This document shows positions 14,332 to 22,801 of a stretch of 37,409 nt of DNA, piece after piece. Numbering within the stretch: the stretch's first letter is position 1; each line of letters begins with the position of its first letter. The notes below the pieces were generated by a model that saw nothing but the letters and a program-made list of their open reading frames with translations, did not search any database and was not told the origin of the DNA. The position numbers and the translations under genes were made by a program. This DNA comes from an uncultured Rikenellaceae bacterium (GTDB lineage: Bacteria; Bacteroidota; Bacteroidia; Bacteroidales; Rikenellaceae), in NCBI GenBank assembly GCA_947040435.1, contig CAMRBL010000012.1, positions 1 through 37,409 of the forward strand. The letters are read 5' to 3'.

Positions 14332-15951
14332 TTATTTTTTCTTAGTGTTGTTTTTTGTATACAAAAATCGCTTAATCTTATGTGTTGGTGTCTTCTCAAA
14401 CTGATCCTTTTGTTCAACTACATTTGTAATTCGAGAAAATTTACCTACTCTCGTGTTAACATAGTGTAGTATATCTGCTTTAATCTCCTCCATACGATAG
14501 CCTAAGCCATCTTTGATCCCCTGGTAACGTTTGTCCAGCTCATCTGAATTAAAGTGAATTAAAGCCACTAATTTACCCTTTTGCTGTGTAACGATAGCGT
14601 CAGTAATCAATAGGTGACTATTCAATACACTCTCAATCTCCTCTGGATATATATTCTCGCCACTTGGACCAACAATCATATTATTTAAACGACCTTTAAT
14701 GAAGAGGTTTCCTTCTGCATCAACAAATCCTAAATCCTTTGTCCTAAACCAACCATCAGCAGTAAAGACATCTTTAGTTGCATCTGGATTCTTGTAATAA
14801 CCAACCATTGCACTTGGGCTTTTGACTACAATCTCACCCTCTCCTGTCTCAATATTAATGTTTTCCAATCGTAAATCAACTCCATTGAGGACTGGACCTG
14901 TCGACCCAATTTTTGTGTTCCCAGGAATAGCTCCAGCAATGAGTGGTGCCGTCTCTGTCAAACCATAACCAATAGCGTAGGGGAAATCACTCTCCTTCAA
15001 AAATAACTCAGTAGCTAGATCTAACTTTGCTCCTCCAACACCAAAAAAACGAAGATTGCCTCCAAAAACTTCTTTAAGCTTTTTTCCTGCAATCTTGTGA
15101 ATTAACTTACGTGCAGGGGGGAAATTATAGATAGCCTGCTTAAATCTATTTCTATTAAATTTATTCAGTATTTGATTACGATACAACTTCTCAATAATCA
15201 ATGGGACACTTAGTATAAATGTTGGGCGTACTGCTTTCAATGCCGGAATAAGTGTTGACGGAGTAGGTACCTTATCTAAATAAACCATCGAAACTCCCCT
15301 CATGAATGGATAGATCATGCCGACAGAACACTCATATGTATGCGACAACGGCAGCAAAGATAACAATACATCCTGCTCATTTAAAACATACAAGCCATAG
15401 ATCATTGTCATCTGCGAACATAGATTTCTATGAGATAACATAACTCCTTTTGGTGAAGAAGTAGTCCCAGAGGTATAAATAATTACCGCTAAATCATCTG
15501 GCGTAGGTTCACGTAACGATCCCTCATTTTCAACTGATTGATGAATGATTCCTAGATTCTTGGTTCTAACTACAAGATTCAATCCTTCGACTACATCTTT
15601 TGATAGCTTCGAGAATAACTTATCTGAAACAAAAAGTGCTTTTGCCTCAGAGTGTATAATAATCTTATCTGTCTCCTCTCCTGAAAAATCGGGCAATATA
15701 GGCACGATAACTATACCAGATATAACGGATGCAAAATAGCATACATTCCAATTTGGCATATTACTACTCAACAAAGCTACTTTATCTCCTGAATTGATAC
15801 CTGCACTGGTCATAATCTCTACGACCGATTCAACTCTTATTGCGAAGTCTGAGTAGCTCAATTGCTCCCCTCCAACCATGGACATTGCAGCCTTAGAACC
15901 ATAAGATTTTATACTACTTAAGTATAAATCACGAAGTGTTTTAAATTCCAT
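14332..15951 (-). CDS. Long-chain acyl-CoA synthetase (AMP-binding)
   Basis: A 539-aa member of the ANL adenylating superfamily that activates a fatty acid to acyl-AMP and then acyl-CoA, peripheral to the inner membrane. Motifs in order: 'LAVIIYTSGTTSSPKGVMLSHRN' (P-loop), 'LPLSHTYECSVGM', 'FFGVGGAKL', 'YGLTETAP', 'GWFRTKDLG', 'GRLNNMIVGPSGENIYPEEIE' and the C-terminal catalytic-lysine segment 'KTPTHKIKRFLY'. All expected catalytic segments are present. It is shorter than the 600-aa FadD-like paralogues, as is common in Bacteroidota. The gene is the first of a two-gene unit with the flippase-like protein and divergent from queG, with 83 bases between. Confidence 0.92.
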   Translation of the reverse strand: MEFKTLRDLYLSSIKSYGSKAAMSMVGGEQLSYSDFAIRVESVVEIMTSAGINSGDKVALLSSNMPNWNVCYFASVISGIVIVPILPDFSGEETDKIIIHSEAKALFVSDKLFSKLSKDVVEGLNLVVRTKNLGIIHQSVENEGSLREPTPDDLAVIIYTSGTTSSPKGVMLSHRNLCSQMTMIYGLYVLNEQDVLLSLLPLSHTYECSVGMIYPFMRGVSMVYLDKVPTPSTLIPALKAVRPTFILSVPLIIEKLYRNQILNKFNRNRFKQAIYNFPPARKLIHKIAGKKLKEVFGGNLRFFGVGGAKLDLATELFLKESDFPYAIGYGLTETAPLIAGAIPGNTKIGSTGPVLNGVDLRLENINIETGEGEIVVKSPSAMVGYYKNPDATKDVFTADGWFRTKDLGFVDAEGNLFIKGRLNNMIVGPSGENIYPEEIESVLNSHLLITDAIVTQQKGKLVALIHFNSDELDKRYQGIKDGLGYRMEEIKADILHYVNTRVGKFSRITNVVEQKDQFEKTPTHKIKRFLYTKNNTKKK

Positions 15952-16034
15952 AATAATTTTATTCCTTTACCTTTATAAGACAAATCTACTCATTATTATT
16001 TTTTTATACTATTTTTGACAAAAGTAATATTTGA

Positions 16035-16913
16035 ATGACACTAGATTTCATAAAAGAAAACGCACTTAAATGTGGGTTTAATCTCTGTGGCTCAGCACAT
16101 TGCAGAGAAATGACAGAACATAAAAAGTTTTTGCAAAATTATCTTGCTAATAATTACAATGCTGGATTAGGCTATCTAGAACGTAATTTTGACAAAAGAT
16201 TAGACCCTAGAGCATTAATGCCTGGGGCTAAATCTATAATAGTTTGTGCCGTTAGTCATAATAATCTCGCTTGGAGAGAACAAAAAAATAGTACCTACAA
16301 AATTGCATCTTATGCTCTTGCGAAGGATTATCATGGAACGATAAGAGTGATGTTAAATCAACTCCTAACAACAATTAAAAGTAAATTCCCCGAAGTTAAC
16401 GCCCGTGTGTTTGTAGACACTGCTCCATTATTGGAAAAGGCGTGGGCAGTAGAGGCTGGAATTGGTTGGATAGGTAAAAACTCGCTCCTTATTACTCCCG
16501 AATTTGGCTCTTTTATTAACATTGGAGAGATCGTATTAGATATAGAACTAGAGGAGTACAGTAAGTCATATACTAACAACCACTGCGGCAACTGCACTAG
16601 ATGTATAGACCAATGCCCAAACAGTGCCATTGTTGCGCCAAAAGTACTAGATGCTCGTAGATGTATATCTAGGTTAACAGTAGAGAAAAACATAGGCGAA
16701 TGTGAATCGGACTACCCTACTCACGATTGGTTATTTGGGTGTGATATGTGCCAAAGTGTTTGCCCTTTCAACGAAAAAGCAAAAACTTTTACTAACAATG
16801 AGTTTGCTCCAGTTATCGAAACTGCGAAATTAACAAACCAATACATAGAGTCTCTTACAAACGATGAATTTAAGGAGATATTTAAAGAGACGCCAATGAA
16901 CCAAAAACGATAA
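16035..16913 (+). CDS. queG: Epoxyqueuosine reductase QueG
   Basis: Cobalamin-dependent iron-sulphur enzyme that reduces epoxyqueuosine to queuosine in the wobble base of certain tRNAs. The 292-aa protein has 'LMPGAKSIIVCAVSH', 'FVDTAPLLEKAWAVEAGIGWIGKNSLLI' (cobalamin domain), and two ferredoxin-type clusters: 'CGNCTRCIDQCPNSAI' and 'CDMCQSVCPFN', the last with 'DARRCISRLTVEK' between. This order is diagnostic for QueG. It is convergent with the purF-like gene, with a bidirectional hairpin between. FolE, encoded nearby, supplies the dihydroneopterin triphosphate that also feeds queuosine synthesis, which gives a loose pathway link. Confidence 0.95.
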   Translation: MTLDFIKENALKCGFNLCGSAHCREMTEHKKFLQNYLANNYNAGLGYLERNFDKRLDPRALMPGAKSIIVCAVSHNNLAWREQKNSTYKIASYALAKDYHGTIRVMLNQLLTTIKSKFPEVNARVFVDTAPLLEKAWAVEAGIGWIGKNSLLITPEFGSFINIGEIVLDIELEEYSKSYTNNHCGNCTRCIDQCPNSAIVAPKVLDARRCISRLTVEKNIGECESDYPTHDWLFGCDMCQSVCPFNEKAKTFTNNEFAPVIETAKLTNQYIESLTNDEFKEIFKETPMNQKR

Positions 16914-16936
16914 TCGTACGTTGAAACACAATAAAA

Positions 16937-16992
16937 ATATAAGAAGCGCTACTCTTAATGACAAATATCATTAAAAATAGCGCTTCTTATAT
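16937..16992. terminator. Bidirectional two-part hairpin (queG / purF-like)
   Basis: Outer stem 16937-16951 with 16978-16992 (15 bp, containing AAGAAGCGCTA), internal loop CTC/AAA, and inner stem TTAATGA (16955-16961) / TCATTAA (16968-16974). It lies between convergent genes and is a likely shared terminator despite lacking a long pure T run. Confidence 0.78.
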
Positions 16993-17007
16993 ATATAAAT
17001 ATCTTAA

Positions 17008-18432
17008 TTACTCCATGTAACTAGAGTTGTCCCAACAATGAGTACATAAACACTCCTTAGGGAGACCGATAGAAGTAATTAAATCCTCTAATCTCTGAAA
17101 TTTCAATGTATCGGCTCCAATAGCCTTACTCATAACTTCAATCATCTTCTTGTATTTCTCTGAATCTGGATTAGCATACTCCTTCAGTGTATCTTCAGTG
17201 AAATTCTCTGCCCCCTCTAGATCTCTTATAATCCTACGAGTAAACAGATCAAAAGTTGAACGAGATGAAGAGAAATTAAGGAAATTACATGGGTAAACCA
17301 ATGGAGGACAAGCAATACGGATATTAATACTTCTCGCACCTGCATCAACAAGCTTAATGATATTATCCTTTAATTGTGTTCCTCTTACAATCGAATCATC
17401 CAACAAAACCATACTTGATCCCTTTGTGAAGGTCTCATTTGGCAATAATTTCATCTTCGCAACCAAATCACGCATATTTTGGTTCTGAGGCATAAAACTA
17501 CGTGGCCATGTCGGTGTGTACTTAACAAAGGCACGCTTATACGGAATCTTCTTCTCGTTAGAGTAACCAATAGCGTGTCCAATACCCGAATCTGGTACGC
17601 CCGCAGCAAAATCTACATCTACAAGATCTTTATCCTGGTTAGCCAAAGCACAACCACTTCTATATCTTGAATCTTCTACGTTTATACCCTCATATGTAGA
17701 TGATGGGTAACCATAATAAACCCACATAAAAGAACAAATCTGAAGACGATCTCCTGCTGGTGTAACCTCATTATATCCATCTGCTGTAACAAATAAAGTT
17801 TGTGCTGGCTTTATTTCACATTCAAAGATGTAGTCAAGGTTAGAAAATGAAGAACTCTCAGTGGCAATTGCATAACCATTCTTGTTCTTACCCAAAACAA
17901 TCGGTGTTCTACCAAACTTATCTCTAGATGCATAGATACCAGTATCTGTCATTATCAACATAGAGCATGAACCCTTTACCTTCTTCTGTACAATCTCAAT
18001 ACCCTCTTTGAAACTATCTCCCTGAGTGATCAAAATAGCAATAAGTTCTGTAGGATTGATCTTTCCGCTCGAAAGCTCTGCAAAGTTAACCTTAGAGCTT
18101 AACATCTCTGCAATTAGCTCCTCTAAGTTGTCAATACGACCAATTACTATCGTCGAAAATCGGCCCAAGTGTGATGTTACTATCACTGGCTGAGATTGAG
18201 CATCACTAATCACACCAACTCCAATTGTCGAATTCTCAAATTTAGGTAAATCTGACTCAAATTTATTCCTAAAATATGCATTCTCCAATGAATGGATAGC
18301 GCGAACAAACTGACCATCATTAACGAAAGCCATACCTCCACGTTTTGTTCCCAAATGAGAATGGTAGTCTGTACCATAAAATACATCTACTACACAATCA
18401 TTGCGCGATACGCAACCAAAAAATCCACTCAT
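17008..18432 (-). CDS. purF: PurF-like amidophosphoribosyltransferase without the N-terminal Cys
   Basis: A 474-aa homologue of glutamine PRPP amidotransferase, the first enzyme of de novo purine synthesis. The PRPP-binding loop is intact: 'VLLDDSIVRGT' (342-352), as are 'GVPDSGIGHA' and 'YTPTWPRSFM'. Four cysteines matching the Bacillus-type [4Fe-4S] ligands appear kept: C233 in 'QICSF', C382 in 'PCNFLNF', and C463/C466 in 'CTHC'. The class II glutaminase nucleophile should be a Cys right after the initiator Met (CGxFG); here the protein starts M-S-G-F-F-G, so Ser replaces it, and the 'HNG' and 'HRG' glutamine-site motifs read 'VIGRID' and 'LGTKRGG'. I recall similar MSGFFG/MGGFFG proteins across Bacteroidetes and Clostridia. 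It may use free ammonia or another donor (inference). Confidence 0.88.
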   Translation of the reverse strand: MSGFFGCVSRNDCVVDVFYGTDYHSHLGTKRGGMAFVNDGQFVRAIHSLENAYFRNKFESDLPKFENSTIGVGVISDAQSQPVIVTSHLGRFSTIVIGRIDNLEELIAEMLSSKVNFAELSSGKINPTELIAILITQGDSFKEGIEIVQKKVKGSCSMLIMTDTGIYASRDKFGRTPIVLGKNKNGYAIATESSSFSNLDYIFECEIKPAQTLFVTADGYNEVTPAGDRLQICSFMWVYYGYPSSTYEGINVEDSRYRSGCALANQDKDLVDVDFAAGVPDSGIGHAIGYSNEKKIPYKRAFVKYTPTWPRSFMPQNQNMRDLVAKMKLLPNETFTKGSSMVLLDDSIVRGTQLKDNIIKLVDAGARSINIRIACPPLVYPCNFLNFSSSRSTFDLFTRRIIRDLEGAENFTEDTLKEYANPDSEKYKKMIEVMSKAIGADTLKFQRLEDLITSIGLPKECLCTHCWDNSSYME

Positions 18433-18489
18433 AAATTTATATCGTAATATTCATAATTAATTCAAATAGCTACATAATCCCGAACAAAC

Positions 18490-18497
18490 CAAATTTA
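18490..18497 (-). promoter_or_regulatory. Candidate -7 box for the purF-like gene
   Basis: Read on the minus strand, 18497 to 18490 is TAAATTTG, 57 bases before the start codon. A possible -33 (TTTA, 18517-18514) is at a short spacing of 16 bases, so the match is partial. Confidence 0.4.
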
Positions 18498-18607
18498 GAA
18501 AACTTATGCATCCTAAAGTGTGTCGCCGATCCTAAATATCGTTCTCTGTCTAAGACAGGTTGTTAGATAGTTTATAAAAAAATACGACAACTAAACTAAT
18601 TGTTTAA

Positions 18608-19213
18608 TTATCGTAGATTAACCCCTATAAGGTGCATAAACTCATCTCTTGTTTGTAACTGGCTCATAAATACACCCGTAAATGCAGACGTAGTTGTTGC
18701 AGAATTTTGCTTTTGAACTCCACGCATCTGCATACACATATGACTTGCCTCTATGACAACTGCAACTCCCAAAGGATTTAGAGCCTCCTGAATACAGTCT
18801 CTTATCTGAACTGTCAGTCGCTCTTGAACCTGCAAACGGCGGGCATAAGCATCTACAACCCTGGCAATCTTGGATAATCCAGTAATTTGCCCATTGGGAA
18901 TGTAAGCAATATGAGCCTTACCATAAAATGGTAACATATGGTGTTCACACATTGAGTACAACTCAATATCCTTTACCAAAACCATCTGCTTATACTCCTC
19001 CTTAAATTTTGCGGATAACAATATCTCATGAGGATTCTGATCATAACCCTGAAGCATAAAAGATAACGCCTTAGCAACTCGCTCTGGTGTCTTCTCTAGA
19101 CCCTCTCTAGTTGGATCTTCTCCTACAATAGATAAAATATCTCGATAATGAGCCGATAGCCCATCTATAACTTGCTCCGAGAAGTGCTCCTCTTTGCTAT
19201 ACAGTTTACTCAT
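18608..19213 (-). CDS. folE: GTP cyclohydrolase I
   Basis: Converts GTP to 7,8-dihydroneopterin triphosphate, the entry step to folates and, via QueD, to queuosine. The ATG at 19211-19213 ([13 protein letters not shown]) gives 201 aa; a longer in-frame start at 19267 is rejected because a consensus promoter lies inside that extension. Motifs: '[18 protein letters not shown]', zinc/catalytic '[20 protein letters not shown]', '[23 protein letters not shown]' and the second zinc Cys in '[14 protein letters not shown]'. All canonical type I residues are present. Functionally linked to folK (26691-27185) and queG in this window. Confidence 0.96.
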   Translation of the reverse strand: MSKLYSKEEHFSEQVIDGLSAHYRDILSIVGEDPTREGLEKTPERVAKALSFMLQGYDQNPHEILLSAKFKEEYKQMVLVKDIELYSMCEHHMLPFYGKAHIAYIPNGQITGLSKIARVVDAYARRLQVQERLTVQIRDCIQEALNPLGVAVVIEASHMCMQMRGVQKQNSATTTSAFTGVFMSQLQTRDEFMHLIGVNLR

Positions 19214-19237
19214 AAAAACTTTATTAGTTTTGCGATA

Positions 19238-19268
19238 CAAAGATATATATTTTACATCGATATTCAAA
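19238..19268 (-). promoter_or_regulatory. Consensus Bacteroidota promoter of folE
   Basis: On the minus strand: TTTG (19268-19265), 19-base spacer, TATCTTTG (19245-19238). The start codon at 19213 follows 24 bases later. This promoter decides the folE start, since the longer frame would begin at -34. It overlaps the end of the amidohydrolase gap/stop region (stop at 19275). Confidence 0.85.
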
Positions 19269-19274
19269 AATAAT

Positions 19275-20441
19275 CTAAATAATACGCCGACAACTAGTGA
19301 GACTTGTCAGTTTCATTTCGATTAAATCAACACTTTCCAACAATACTAAACCACAACGCCTACCAATCTCTATCCTACCATACTGATCTCCAACTCCTAG
19401 CGCTTCAGCACCACACTCTGTTGCCCATTTTAATTGGGTAGCCAATGGGACACCTTCAATCTCCTTCATCTCTTCAATCAACGACAATGAACTATTTGAA
19501 GCCATAGAGTCTGTTCCCAAGGCGATGCGACACCCCGATTCTGAAAAAAGTCGAAAATTTGGCTTTTCTCCAGTGATATTCAGATTGGATCTCGGACATA
19601 ACACAAATGTTAAATTGTCTCCAAAATGACCCTTTAACGAGTTGATTTCACTCTCTAGAAGAACAGTATTATGGATCAATAAAACCCTCCTAGAGGATGG
19701 AATAGTAGAGATAACTCTGTCTACTGGTGAATCATACTTATCAAAGTCAATGTGCATACCACACTCAACATACCAGCTATGCAGCTCTCCAAAGCCATCA
19801 TACAACACCCTCTCACCTTCACTCTCCATGAAATGTATCGATAGAATACCCTCTACATTACTCTGTACAATATCATCAAAATCTTTGCAATTCAAAGAGT
19901 ATGTGGAGTGAGCTGTGAGACTATTACTAAGACCCAACTCTGAAGCAACTACACTCAATTTATTCAAACGTGTCTTATCACATGATTTAAGCCCAAAGAG
20001 CTCTAAAAATGTATGATAATTTATCTTACTAGCTCGTTTGGTTTCAAATGAACCAGATCCATTACTAATATCTCCAACAGCACAAATACCATCATCCCAC
20101 ATCTTTGAATCATAAAAATCCATCGCATTATGACACTCATCTTCCGAAAAAAGATTACGTGACTTAGAGATACATTGTGCAAATTTAGAGAAACCACACT
20201 GTGGAGGTACAACTCCGCCCAAATGACTTAACTCTAAGTGTGCATGTGCGTTGACCATAGCGGGAGCAAGAATACCACTGTAAAACTCTAATGATGCAAT
20301 GCTATCTAGATTACTACACTGCTCAATCTTCTCGATTACACCACTCTCACTGAGAGTTATCACCACTCCCGGAACTAATCCTTGGGGGAGATATGTGTAG
20401 TGTGATGCTATCTTGCGAAGCTTCTGTCCACTCTGTGCCAT
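19275..20441 (-). CDS. Amidohydrolase (cytosine/adenosine deaminase-type)
   Basis: A 388-aa metal-dependent hydrolase of the amidohydrolase superfamily (SsnA/TrzN/MtaD-like branch). I chose the ATG at 20439-20441 ([15 protein letters not shown]); the in-frame frame upstream to 20516 is hydrophobic and unlike the family. Metal ligands: HxH in '[13 protein letters not shown]', a later His in '[11 protein letters not shown]', 'TAHSTYS' and Asp in '[11 protein letters not shown]'. An outer composite beta-domain is split between the N-terminal '[15 protein letters not shown]' and C-terminal '[19 protein letters not shown]' parts. The substrate is not deducible; deamination of a nucleoside or guanine-like ring is typical. 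It overlaps the end of the DUF4296 gene by 95 bases in another frame. Confidence 0.86.
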   Translation of the reverse strand: MAQSGQKLRKIASHYTYLPQGLVPGVVITLSESGVIEKIEQCSNLDSIASLEFYSGILAPAMVNAHAHLELSHLGGVVPPQCGFSKFAQCISKSRNLFSEDECHNAMDFYDSKMWDDGICAVGDISNGSGSFETKRASKINYHTFLELFGLKSCDKTRLNKLSVVASELGLSNSLTAHSTYSLNCKDFDDIVQSNVEGILSIHFMESEGERVLYDGFGELHSWYVECGMHIDFDKYDSPVDRVISTIPSSRRVLLIHNTVLLESEINSLKGHFGDNLTFVLCPRSNLNITGEKPNFRLFSESGCRIALGTDSMASNSSLSLIEEMKEIEGVPLATQLKWATECGAEALGVGDQYGRIEIGRRCGLVLLESVDLIEMKLTSLTSCRRII

Positions 20442-21231
20442 CAATAAATAATTTATTAATAAATATACTATTGATTGAGTCAATAGCTTGTTTTTTTGGA
20501 AGTTGATAGATAACACTCAATGAATCAATAACTAAAGATGGTCTCTTGAGTTTATGTCCATAATTACCTAGATTTAGTACTAGTTTTGAAGCATTAGAAG
20601 GTACAACTATCTTAACACTATAACGCTTTCGATCCTTACCAAACCAATAGTTATCATATGTAAGCCTCTTTCCCAATGAATCATACAAACAATGAGTACC
20701 CTTAAGAGACCTATTGATATCTAAGGAGTCTACATCTGCGATATACGAAAGTAAATAATTCCCAGGTTGTACCGCAATCGCAAGACGCAACTTAGAGGTA
20801 TCCTTAACACTTTTGACATTTATATGCTTATTATAAATCAATGTATCTTGTAATATACGCATTGAACGAGCTTCAATAGTGTCTAAAACTTCTATTTTAC
20901 CCTCTAAATCATAAAACTTCTTATCTATCTGTTTAATTGCAGCCTCTATTATTAATGATAGTTTTGAGTTCTTACGCTTTGCAAATCCTAGCATAGTACC
21001 CTTAAAATCATCAATATCGTAACCATAACTATCCAAAATAGGGGTGTAAAGATCAACTGTATCGACAGTTCGATAGTGCAGTGACTGATAGGCATTGGCG
21101 ATATATATATCCCTGAAAATATCTCCTAACTCATCATCTGGAATTGTCTTTGTGCGACCACAGCTACTAGCAAATATTAACATGACAAATAGAAGTACAA
21201 TACAATCTATTCGATATAGAAATTTTCTCAT
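20347..21231 (-). CDS. DUF4296 lipoprotein
   Basis: A 294-aa exported lipoprotein. The signal sequence (1-24) ends in the lipobox 'FASSC', so the mature protein begins at the Cys and should be acylated by Lgt. The segment 'PDDELGDIFRDIYIANAYQSLH' to 'DSYGYDIDDFKGTMLGFAKRKNSKL' is DUF4296 (PF14129), a helical Bacteroidota family with unknown role. A roughly 130-aa C-terminal beta-rich extension ('GNYLLSYIADVDSL', 'KIVVPSNASKLVLNLG') makes it longer than many relatives. The gene starts six bases after the FtsX-type permease gene and its last 95 bases overlap the start of the amidohydrolase gene. Confidence 0.85.
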   Translation of the reverse strand: MRKFLYRIDCIVLLFVMLIFASSCGRTKTIPDDELGDIFRDIYIANAYQSLHYRTVDTVDLYTPILDSYGYDIDDFKGTMLGFAKRKNSKLSLIIEAAIKQIDKKFYDLEGKIEVLDTIEARSMRILQDTLIYNKHINVKSVKDTSKLRLAIAVQPGNYLLSYIADVDSLDINRSLKGTHCLYDSLGKRLTYDNYWFGKDRKRYSVKIVVPSNASKLVLNLGNYGHKLKRPSLVIDSLSVIYQLPKKQAIDSINSIFINKLFIDGTEWTEASQDSITLHISPPRISSGSGDNSQ

Positions 21232-21237
21232 ATCTAA

Positions 21238-22449
21238 TTATTTGATTCTTGAAATCATTTTTACTACAGTCAAGCGACAGATTATATAAGTAACAGCAAA
21301 AAAGGCTACAATAGTACTTAGTATATCAAATGACTTAACAATTACGGGATAACTACTAACTAAAAATGTGCCTGCTGGAAGCTCGATAAACCCAAAAGTG
21401 ATCTGTAACCAACAAAGAAACAATCCTATAGTAAGACCTATAACGGCACCGATAGTAGCGATCAACATACCCTCATTGATAAAAACACTACGTAAAAAAT
21501 TAACATTTGCACCCAAAGCTCGAAGTGTAGCTATATCATTACTCTTCTCTATAATCAACATTACCATTGATCCAATAACAGAGAATGAAGCAATTATCAA
21601 CACTAACATGACGATAAAGAAAAGTGCCCATTTTTCATATACAATAATCTTATAGAGCGATGCCTTCATCTGCTGGCGAGTCTGAACAATATACTTATCG
21701 CCCAACTCATGAGCCAATGAATTGCGAACATCATCATGATTAAAGCCGCTAGTTACCCTAATCATAGCATCTGTATACTTACCCTCGTAATCAAAAATTC
21801 GCTGCGCAAATTCAATAGGGGCAATCGTATACTTACTATCTGTATCTGCATCTAACATATATACACCTACGGGGAAAATCCTATCGATATTATAATTCGC
21901 AGATGGAATCATTGCGTTATACCTACCTCGTTTGGGGTAGTAGACCTTGATCGGATCGTAAAAGGCTGTACGTATACCCAGAGTATAAGCTAACCCCTGA
22001 CCAACAACAAGCTGCTCCATATCTCCAAATAAAAGATCATATTCACCCTGTTTTATCATCCCTTCTATCGGAATAACATCTCTATAAAAAGAGTCAACTC
22101 CTCGTATAGTAGCAATACTCTGCCGCCCTCGATACTCCAAAAGTGCACTCTCCTCCACAACCATCGAAACCTCCTGTACAGAAGGGAACTCTAGTAGCAT
22201 AGACCTATTTAGTGCAGTACTATCAAATACACGCCCTTCTGAAGCTGAAATTATTATATCGGGATCGAAATCCTTATATAAACCCTTGATTAAATCCCCA
22301 AATCCATTAGAAACTGAGAGCAGAATAACCATTGCTGCAACAGGTATAGATATAGCAAAAGCACTCACACTCGAGATAATATTTATCACCGAGTGAGACT
22401 TGCTCGAAAACAAATAACGTTTAGCTAATAAACGAGATAGTTTGCTCAT
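21238..22449 (-). CDS. FtsX/LolE-type ABC transporter permease
   Basis: A 403-aa inner-membrane permease of the MacB/LolCE family. TM1 is at about 20-45 ('HSVINIISSVSAFAISIPVAAMVILLSVSNGFG'), followed by a periplasmic MacB-like domain (about 55-270), then three helices (about 275-400) typical of FtsX: 'WALFFIVMLVLIIASFSVIGSMVMLI', the 'IEKSNDIATLRALGA' coupling helix, and 'EGMLIATIGAVIGLTIGLFLCWL'. In Bacteroidota such solitary permeases are thought to work with an unlinked LolD-like ATPase in lipoprotein release. No ATPase lies beside it here, so substrate is inferred from homology. Ten bases separate it from rbfA. Confidence 0.9.
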   Translation of the reverse strand: MSKLSRLLAKRYLFSSKSHSVINIISSVSAFAISIPVAAMVILLSVSNGFGDLIKGLYKDFDPDIIISASEGRVFDSTALNRSMLLEFPSVQEVSMVVEESALLEYRGRQSIATIRGVDSFYRDVIPIEGMIKQGEYDLLFGDMEQLVVGQGLAYTLGIRTAFYDPIKVYYPKRGRYNAMIPSANYNIDRIFPVGVYMLDADTDSKYTIAPIEFAQRIFDYEGKYTDAMIRVTSGFNHDDVRNSLAHELGDKYIVQTRQQMKASLYKIIVYEKWALFFIVMLVLIIASFSVIGSMVMLIIEKSNDIATLRALGANVNFLRSVFINEGMLIATIGAVIGLTIGLFLCWLQITFGFIELPAGTFLVSSYPVIVKSFDILSTIVAFFAVTYIICRLTVVKMISRIK

Positions 22450-22459
22450 ATTGCTTATA

Positions 22460-22801
22460 TTACAACTCCTTTAGAATATTATCTATATTCTCAATATACT
22501 CTAATGAATCATCTAAATAGAATGCAATCTCTGGAATCTGCTTCAACTGGTGCTTCAATAGTGTTCCCAAAGTTTTACGTATCAACCAAGTATTTTTACC
22601 CAATGACTCCATGACCAATGAACTCTTGTCAAAAGGAAATACACTTAAGTAAATCTTTGCGAAACTTAAATCTGGACTTACTCTTACCATAGTAACAGAG
22701 GTCATTGTGCCACACAAAAGAGCCTGTGACTCTTTTATGAAAATATTGCTAATATCTTTTTGTATCTGCTTAGATACCTTTTGTTGTCTTGTTGTTTCCA
22801 T
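22460..22801 (-). CDS. rbfA: Ribosome-binding factor A
   Basis: A 113-aa KH-type protein that binds the 30S subunit during maturation of 16S rRNA and cold adaptation. Motifs: 'RQQKVSKQIQKDISNIFIKES', 'MTSVTMVRVSPDLSFAKIYLSVF' and 'LGKNTWLIRKTLGTLLKHQLKQIPEIAFYLDDSLEYIENIDNIL'. Length and core match the family; the ATG is at 22799-22801. It overlaps the end of the beta-barrel gene by 32 bases, so translation is probably coupled. Confidence 0.93.
   Translation of the reverse strand: METTRQQKVSKQIQKDISNIFIKESQALLCGTMTSVTMVRVSPDLSFAKIYLSVFPFDKSSLVMESLGKNTWLIRKTLGTLLKHQLKQIPEIAFYLDDSLEYIENIDNILKEL

Noticed and set aside
18608..19267. Longer folE starting at 19267
   Set aside because: A consensus promoter (19238-19268) lies within the extra 18 codons, and the family start fits the ATG at 19213.
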